Source of the DNA: Minisyncoccota bacterium
GTDB taxonomy: Bacteria > Patescibacteriota > Minisyncoccia > Phycocordibacterales > UBA2100
Direction: 5' to 3'
NCBI GenBank assembly: GCA_016763615.1
Contig: JAESTJ010000040.1
Location: forward strand, 1 to 8,601
DNA length: 8,601 nucleotides
The notes below the pieces were generated by a model. The model had not been told where the DNA came from. It saw only the letters and a program-made list of their open reading frames with translations, and made no database searches. This document shows, piece after piece, positions 5,858-8,601 of this stretch. Position 1 is the first letter of the stretch. Every line of letters starts with the position of its first letter. The translations under genes were made by a program, and so were the position numbers.

Positions 5858-5970
5858 TGTGTTAAGCAAGGGACTCGAAACAGACATTGTGCCCTTCATA
5901 TCACTGTACCTACTACACAAATGTGCGCAATAGCCCGTCTATACTACTGTGGATAGAGTATCTGTCAAGG
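5858..5970. other. Intergenic stretch with no recognised feature
   Basis: Part of the roughly 660-base gene-free interval between the M23 start and the uvrD-like gene. No tRNA, known structured RNA or convincing reading frame was seen here. A TATACT at 5939-5944 could be a -10, but no matching -35 supports it. Confidence 0.5.
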
Positions 5971-6116
5971 GTTTTGAATGAAGCAATGAGTGACCAGATT
6001 TTTAAGAAGCGCAGCGAGGAGGTGAATTTTCTGAAAGAAAAGAGAGGCTGCCCTGGGGTACTATAAAAAGCGAAGTACTCCTGTGGTGCGTAGTGATTAT
6101 GCTGAATTTGACCTAT

Positions 6117-6144
6117 TTTTATAAGGAATGCAATTCCTATAAAA
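6117..6144. repeat. Hairpin in the second repeat unit
   Basis: GGAAT (6125-6129) pairs with ATTCC (6133-6137) over a GCA loop. It extends through ATA with TAT and TTTT with AAAA, with a single bulged A at 6124: 12 bp in total. Its sequence is unlike the other two hairpins, but it occupies the same place in the unit. Confidence 0.7.
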
Positions 6145-6214
6145 TGGAAATACTCTTGTGGTGCGACCAGACTTTGAATGAGATAACGAGCGCAAGCGAT
6201 TATATCGAATTTAT

Positions 6215-6257
6215 GTCCCAATTCTTCCCCTTTTTCCCTAGGGGAGAATTGCTGGAC
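6215..6257. repeat. Hairpin in the third repeat unit
   Basis: GTCC (6215-6218) pairs with GGAC (6254-6257), AATTCT (6220-6225) with AGAATT (6245-6250), and CCCC (6227-6230) with GGGG (6241-6244). The loop contains CCCTA. It lacks a T-run, so it is not a typical terminator. Confidence 0.8.
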
Positions 6258-6304
6258 TGCGGCAAAGAAAAAAAGATTAAAATCGAAGTACTCTTTGTGG
6301 TGAT

Positions 6305-6342
6305 GTCCCAATTTCCCATTTCCTTAGGGAAAATTGCTGGAC
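6305..6342. repeat. Hairpin in the fourth repeat unit, covarying with the previous one
   Basis: GTCC (6305-6308) pairs with GGAC (6339-6342), AATTT (6310-6314) with AAATT (6331-6335), and CCC (6315-6317) with GGG (6327-6329). Flanking and loop sequence (ATGTCCCAATT, CCTTAG, AATTGCTGGAC) match the 6215-6257 hairpin, while stem differences are matched on both sides. Confidence 0.8.
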
Positions 6343-6387
6343 GGACTTGCTTTATTTGGGTTCATACATTAACTGCTCATCAATAAA

Positions 6388-6425
6388 TTGAAGCCCATAG
6401 CCTCTACGTGGTATAGTGCTTTTTT
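6388..6425 (+). promoter_or_regulatory. Promoter of the UvrD-like gene, extended -10, near-leaderless
   Basis: TTGAAG (6388-6393), an 18-base spacer and TATAGT (6412-6417) with a TG extension (6409-6410) make the best promoter in the window. Initiation would fall at about 6424-6426, essentially on the ATG at 6426. The eight bases between (GCTTTTTT) hold no Shine-Dalgarno sequence. Confidence 0.75.
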
Positions 6426-8369
6426 ATGACAGATTTCAACCTAAATAAGCAACAAAAAGAGGCTGTGGCACATGAATCTGGCCCATTAATGATTCTCGCT
6501 GGAGCTGGAGCTGGGAAAACCCGCGTCATTACACTGCGAATACTCACATTGATTAAAAAGGGAATCGCGCCTGAGAAAATACTGGCTGTTACATTCACCA
6601 ATAAGGCTGCTAAAGAGATGCGAGAGCGTGTGTTGCAACTTATTGATTCGGATTCTCAAATCAATCGTCCGGTTGCAGCACGGGCAACAGGTTTCGGAAC
6701 CCCGTATGTAGCTACCTTCCACTCTCTCGGAGTTATATTGTTGCGGGAAAATGCCCGAGAACTTGGAATTAAGCGACACTTCACAATATTTGACCGAGCA
6801 GACAGTATTCGAGCTGTTAAACACGCACTTAAGCACCTAGGGTTAGATCCAAAACAATTTGAACCTCGTACTGTTCTCTCGGTAATATCAAGAAGCAAAG
6901 CAGATGGAACTCAGGCGAAAGATTATCATGCGGACATTGCTGATACATGGCGCCACACCTTGGGGCGTATCTGGGTTGAGTATGAAGCTCGTTTAGAAAA
7001 AGAAGGAGCTCTTGATTTCGATGATTTACTCCTCAAAACGTACATATTACTGCGAGACAATAAAGAAGTGCGAGAAAGGTACCAAAATAGATGGTCCCAT
7101 GTGCACGTAGACGAATACCAAGATACCAACAAGGTACAGTTTGCTATCACACAACTTCTAGTCGGTAAAAAAGCCAATCTATGTGTAGTAGGAGACATCG
7201 ATCAAAATATTTATTCATGGCGTGGAGCAAATTTGGCAAATCTACTCGCATTTGAGGAAGAATTTCCAGGAACTACACTTGTGCTACTAGAAGAAAATTA
7301 CCGCTCCACAAAAAATATACTCACTGCGGCTAACAAAATAATTGAAAAAAATGTAAAGAGAAAAGAAAAAACTCTGTTCACTAACAATGAAGAAGGTGAG
7401 CTGCTCAGTTTGTACAGTGCTTACAGTGAAGACGACGAAGCACGTTTTATCGTTGAAAAAGCTCAAGGGTTAATAGATTCTGGAGCGGCTCCGAAGAGCA
7501 TCGCGATACTTTATCGGGCAAATTTCCAGTCTCGAGTACTGGAACAAGCCTTTATGTATGCAGGAGTACCGTACCAAGTCTTAGGGACCCGTTTCTTCGA
7601 CCGTAGAGAAGTGAAAGACGTACTCAGTTATATTCGAGCGTCATTAAACCAAGATTCTCAAGGAGACATCGCTCGTATTATTGGCACCCCTCCGAGAGGT
7701 ATAGGAAAGATGACTTTGGCTAAAATGTTCGAAGGTAACGAGCATGAGCTCTCACCTGCAGCCCAGAGAAAAGTGGCTGACTTTAAGGGTATTTTGTCTG
7801 CTATCCGGAAAAGTGCTCTTACTGAGCGACCCTCAGAAACGATTCGTTTTACGGTGCAAAAGAGTGGCTTAGAAGTTAAGCTTAAAGGAGGTACTGAAGA
7901 AGAGCGCGAACGACTCGAAAACATAAAGGAGCTCGCAACTTTGGCCTCTAAATACGACTCCATGGAACCTGAAGAGGGCATTGAACGACTACTTGAAGAT
8001 GCTGCACTCGCGACTGATCAAGATTCCCTTGAGAAAAATAATAATGCGGTAAAACTTATGACAGTGCATGCATCAAAAGGACTGGAATTTAATACGGTCT
8101 TCATTACAGGACTCGAAGAAGGACTCTTTCCTCATGAAAAAATGGGAGAGAACGTTGACGACGAGGAAGAGCGCCGACTATTTTATGTTGCTCTTACTCG
8201 TGCGTGTAAAAAAGTGTTTCTAACCCACGCTGTTGTCCGTACAATTTATGGCTCACAATCTATGCAGATTGCTTCACAATTTATTGAAGATATCGGTGAA
8301 GATTTTCTTGAAATCCAAAATGAGTATGAATCGCCGCACGAAAGAAAGGTAGATTTGATAGACTTCTAA
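6426..8369 (+). CDS. UvrD/PcrA/Rep-type superfamily 1A DNA helicase
   Basis: A 3'-to-5' ATP-dependent helicase of the kind used in excision repair, replication restart or removal of recombinase filaments. All SF1A motifs are present in the 647 residues: Q-motif LNKQQKEAV (6-14), motif I AGAGAGKT (25-32), Ia AVTFTNKAAKEMRERV, II VDEYQDTN (228-235), III VGDIDQNIYSWRGA (255-268), IV ENYRSTKNI, V TVHASKGLEF (546-555) and VI EERRLFYVALTRA (581-593). It is shorter than typical PcrA or UvrD (about 720). It stops soon after motif VI and lacks the C-terminal Tudor-like extension that contacts RNA polymerase in PcrA/UvrD. I give no symbol because uvrD, pcrA and rep cannot be separated here. It has its own promoter, and the DUF1653 gene starts two bases after its stop. 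Confidence 0.96.
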   Translation: MTDFNLNKQQKEAVAHESGPLMILAGAGAGKTRVITLRILTLIKKGIAPEKILAVTFTNKAAKEMRERVLQLIDSDSQINRPVAARATGFGTPYVATFHSLGVILLRENARELGIKRHFTIFDRADSIRAVKHALKHLGLDPKQFEPRTVLSVISRSKADGTQAKDYHADIADTWRHTLGRIWVEYEARLEKEGALDFDDLLLKTYILLRDNKEVRERYQNRWSHVHVDEYQDTNKVQFAITQLLVGKKANLCVVGDIDQNIYSWRGANLANLLAFEEEFPGTTLVLLEENYRSTKNILTAANKIIEKNVKRKEKTLFTNNEEGELLSLYSAYSEDDEARFIVEKAQGLIDSGAAPKSIAILYRANFQSRVLEQAFMYAGVPYQVLGTRFFDRREVKDVLSYIRASLNQDSQGDIARIIGTPPRGIGKMTLAKMFEGNEHELSPAAQRKVADFKGILSAIRKSALTERPSETIRFTVQKSGLEVKLKGGTEEERERLENIKELATLASKYDSMEPEEGIERLLEDAALATDQDSLEKNNNAVKLMTVHASKGLEFNTVFITGLEEGLFPHEKMGENVDDEEERRLFYVALTRACKKVFLTHAVVRTIYGSQSMQIASQFIEDIGEDFLEIQNEYESPHERKVDLIDF

Positions 8370-8371
8370 GT

Positions 8372-8601
8372 ATGATTCACGAAGATATTACTCCTGGAAA
8401 ATATCAACACTTCAAAGGTGGTGAGTATGAAGTTATCGGAGTAGCCAATCATAGCGAGACACTCGAGAAGTTAGTACTATATCGAGCTCTCTACACGAGC
8501 GAAAAGTTTGGTGAAAATGCTTTGTGGGCTCGTCCTCTTGAATTATTTACCGACACGGTAACATTGGATGGGGGGACTGTTCAGAGATTTAAGAAAATAA
8601 G
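8372..8601 (+). CDS. DUF1653 domain protein (3' end outside window)
   Basis: An ATG two bases after the helicase stop opens a frame that stays open to the window edge, giving 76 full codons. It reads MIHEDITPGKYQHFKGGEYEV, then GVANHSETLEKLVLYRALY, then LWARPLELFTDTVTLDGG and TVQRFKKI. These are the hallmarks of DUF1653: PGxYxHxKG near the start, HSETLExxVxYRALY, LWxRPLxxF and a final RF. The domain is about 70-80 residues, so nearly all of it is visible, and only the C-terminus or a further extension is missing. The biochemical role of the family is unknown. The spacing indicates co-transcription with the helicase. Confidence 0.92.
   Translation, partial: MIHEDITPGKYQHFKGGEYEVIGVANHSETLEKLVLYRALYTSEKFGENALWARPLELFTDTVTLDGGTVQRFKKI

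Larger units (their letters stand above)
5971..6345. repeat. Degenerate modular repeat array
   Basis: Several short modules recur in the same order. (a) GACCAGA followed by C/T and TTT at 5992 and 6165. (b) AGCGCAGCGA (6008-6017) and AGCGCAAGCGA (6189-6199). (c) TGAATTT or CGAATTT at 6023, 6103 and 6206. (d) a hairpin at 6117-6144, 6215-6257 and 6305-6342. (e) a 17-18-base core GAAGTACTCYTGTGGTG at 6072-6088, 6147-6163 (GAAATACTC) and 6285-6302 (one extra T), each preceded by a TATAAAA-like or TTAAAA run. Order a-b-c-d-e repeats about three times, and a fourth copy is cut off after d. No transposase or target duplications accompany it. It looks like an intergenic repeat family of unknown function. 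Confidence 0.75.

Noticed and set aside
5913..6311. Minus-strand open frame of 132 codons
   Set aside because: It starts at TTG, shows no domain-like sequence, and is made of the intergenic repeat modules and hairpins. Treated as non-coding, with its PQEYF repeats noted separately.
6215..6342. Hairpins as rho-independent terminators
   Set aside because: The stems are followed by GGAC and mixed sequence, not a T-run, and no gene ends just before them on either strand.
5971..6345. CRISPR array
   Set aside because: The repeated parts are imperfect, of several kinds, and unevenly spaced (75 and 138 bases), with no uniform spacers and no cas genes.
6093..6386. Plus-strand open frame of 97 codons
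   Set aside because: Also spans the repeat array; no ribosome-binding site or promoter, biased composition, and the repeated hairpins explain its repeated peptides.
1..8601. Alternative genetic code with TGA as glycine (Gracilibacteria/Absconditabacteria type)
   Set aside because: All genes read through without in-frame TGA and glycine uses GGN; the lack of TGA among eight stops is a small sample.

Overview
The window looks like ordinary chromosome from an ultra-small member of the Candidate Phyla Radiation, probably Patescibacteria of the Parcubacteria type. That placement is inferred from several things: small, tightly packed genes; -10 elements lying almost on top of start codons with no Shine-Dalgarno sequence; a DksA-like protein with a degenerate zinc finger; a LysM-M23 peptidase ending in the residues KNPF; and a fast-diverging single-pass membrane protein next to pnp. 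The standard bacterial code fits. All eight visible stop codons are TAA or TAG, and no reading frame needs TGA as a sense codon.

Layout. Positions 1-578 hold the 3' end of pnp (KH and S1 domains). It overlaps a single-pass membrane protein of unknown function (529-1701). A DksA/TraR-like gene follows (1745-2110) with its own promoter and a strong hairpin terminator (2150-2192). Next comes a plus-strand cluster: comM (2270-3805), a MazG-like pyrophosphohydrolase (3818-4129) and a small P-loop kinase (4131-4595). It converges on a minus-strand LysM-M23 cell-wall peptidase gene (4715-5766) that is split by a one-base frameshift near 5458. A bidirectional hairpin terminator (4641-4687) separates the two, nested inside a perfect 18-bp inverted repeat (4603-4620 and 4709-4726). 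About 660 bases without a convincing gene follow (5767-6425). They hold a degenerate modular repeat array with covarying hairpins (about 5971-6345). After it come a UvrD/PcrA-type helicase (6426-8369) and, two bases later, a DUF1653 protein running off the window end.

How the genes relate. Most are housekeeping: RNA turnover (pnp), transcription modulation (DksA-like), recombination of incoming DNA (ComM), nucleotide clean-up and phosphorylation (MazG-like, kinase), cell-wall remodelling (M23) and DNA repair (UvrD-like). No defence system, prophage, CRISPR array, tRNA or rRNA was seen. The points most worth a second look are the repeat array, the near-leaderless promoter arrangement shared by four genes, the frameshift in the peptidase, the long inverted repeat around the convergent terminator, and the unknown membrane protein with a duplicated short motif.
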